Notes under the pieces: model-generated
Told to the model about the DNA's origin: nothing
What the model saw: the letters and a program-made list of their open reading frames with translations, nothing else
Databases searched by the model: none
Position numbers and translations under genes: made by a program
From: an uncultured Isosphaeraceae bacterium
GTDB lineage: Bacteria; Planctomycetota; Planctomycetia; Isosphaerales; Isosphaeraceae
Direction: 5' to 3'
NCBI GenBank assembly: GCA_945957605.1
Contig: CAMFLR010000006.1
Location: 124,001 to 188,000, forward strand
DNA length: 64,000 nt
Shown: piece by piece, positions 63,224-64,000 of the stretch
How the letters are laid out: each line of letters starts with the position of its first letter
Position numbering within the stretch: position 1 is the first letter of the stretch

Positions 63224-64000
63224 TCATCGTCGCTGGACAAATTCGGGAGGGAGAATCCCGATCGCGAGCTGTGATTCGACCAGATCCTCAACATGTCCGG
63301 CGACGTCATGCCGGTGAGAACGCGAAAGGTTCACCCAGCGATCGGCCGACAGTTCAGAAAGCACTGCGCTCGCGAGATCGTCCGTCAGTGCGGTTGAACC
63401 CGCACGATTGAAGTGCATGGAATCGACGAACATGGACGATTGGTAACCCGAGCGACGTGCGTCGATGATCCTGACATTCGCGAATTTAGTCTGAATGCTT
63501 CTCAATAATTCTTCATACTTCTGCGCCGTCCCATAAACACCGCTGTCGATATACGATTGCTGGACGGGGTCGATAGGCGGAATTAGCAAGTAAACAGTGA
63601 TCGACTTTTGGGCCGTAAGGTCGAGAAACCGCTCCATGTAGGCGAGCATCGTGGAATCCCAGTTGCGCACCATCCAGTCGTCTCGGTTCCAATCAAATTG
63701 CGTGGTTTGGGCAGACTCTGGCGGCACCAAGGCACCTTTGTTGGCACGAAGGTTCCATCGGGTAACAAACGCCTGACACTGAGACGGTCGCACTGCCCCC
63801 TTGAAGGCCCAGTTGATCGCTTCTCGAATGTCGTCTCGAAACCGCACCGAGTTCAGAAAGCTGCGAATAACGATCTCGGCAGCATAGCCAGGCGCGCGAC
63901 TATAGGTTGCTAGATCGTATAACTCACTTGAGTGCAAAAAGTCGGCCCAGAGAGAAACTCGGGCAACCTTGAGATGGGCGGGAGGATCAAGTTGAAACGG
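63224..64000 (-). CDS. SGNH-hydrolase-like protein, 5' end beyond window
   Basis: At least 258 residues; the frame is open to the right edge, so the true start lies outside. The visible part has ITVYLLIPPIDPVQQSYIDS and KFANVRIIDARRSGYQSSMF followed by VDSMHFNRAGSTALTDDLAS, where Asp and His of a DxxH motif near the C-terminus match SGNH/DUF1574-like exported proteins linked to envelope sugar acetylation. The nucleophile block would be upstream. The stop is 17 bases from the T-tract of the convergent terminator at 63176. Confidence 0.6.
   Translation of the reverse strand, partial: PFQLDPPAHLKVARVSLWADFLHSSELYDLATYSRAPGYAAEIVIRSFLNSVRFRDDIREAINWAFKGAVRPSQCQAFVTRWNLRANKGALVPPESAQTTQFDWNRDDWMVRNWDSTMLAYMERFLDLTAQKSITVYLLIPPIDPVQQSYIDSGVYGTAQKYEELLRSIQTKFANVRIIDARRSGYQSSMFVDSMHFNRAGSTALTDDLASAVLSELSADRWVNLSRSHRHDVAGHVEDLVESQLAIGILPPEFVQRR

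Overview
The window is one contiguous piece of a GC-rich bacterial chromosome, very probably a planctomycete of class Planctomycetia. The pointers are: a cut-off PVC-type sugar-dehydrogenase-like gene at the left edge, a giant exported protein with a planctomycete-style basic N-terminus ending in a LERLEERQVLS-like motif, a PEP-CTERM protein, two Tat-type Gfo/Idh/MocA oxidoreductases, a lipid-sulfatase-like membrane enzyme, and several small single-helix proteins of a kind common in this group. No prophage, integrase, transposase, CRISPR array or rRNA was seen. Two tRNA genes, Phe(GAA) and Ile(GAT), lie at 17.5-18.0 kb.

Layout. 1-9.7 kb is accessory and catabolic: the cut-off dehydrogenase, a small helical protein, a trypsin-like protease fused to an S1/P1-type zinc nuclease/phospholipase domain (the most unusual gene here), a DUF6582-like small protein, a two-lobed alpha/beta hydrolase and a membrane-anchored sulfatase-like enzyme. 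9.7-16.3 kb is one 2161-residue cell-surface-type protein whose nine PKD-like domains form a three-domain super-repeat. 16.3-18.0 kb is non-coding and AT-richer apart from the tRNAs.

19.3-27.7 kb is a respiratory complex I operon with an unusual order: a NuoB-NuoC-NuoD triple fusion, NuoI, an 86-residue unknown protein, then NuoA, H, J, K and N. NuoE, F, G, L and M are absent. 27.8-35.1 kb holds plus-strand genes: a helical unknown, an FAD-dependent UDP-galactopyranose-mutase-like enzyme, a rhomboid protease, a sugar isomerase/epimerase-like protein, an alpha/beta hydrolase, a polyprenol-type glycosyltransferase and a secreted unknown.

35.2-50.4 kb is all minus strand. Read in the direction of transcription it holds an ECF sigma factor and its probable anti-sigma factor, a GldA/GldF/GldG-like ABC system with a DUF4340 protein, the def-fmt pair, miaB, a SUKH-like protein and glnE. 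50.6-64 kb is mixed: a degenerate LarA-like protein, a REPIN-like hairpin pair, a YgfZ/CAF17-type folate-binding protein, small unknowns, a Tat Gfo/Idh protein, pyrG-nagA (overlapping by 4 bases), a PEP-CTERM protein, a second Tat Gfo/Idh protein, an SRPBCC protein, a zinc-ribbon membrane protein and an SGNH-like protein cut by the right edge.

All names rest on reading motifs by eye; no database search was possible.
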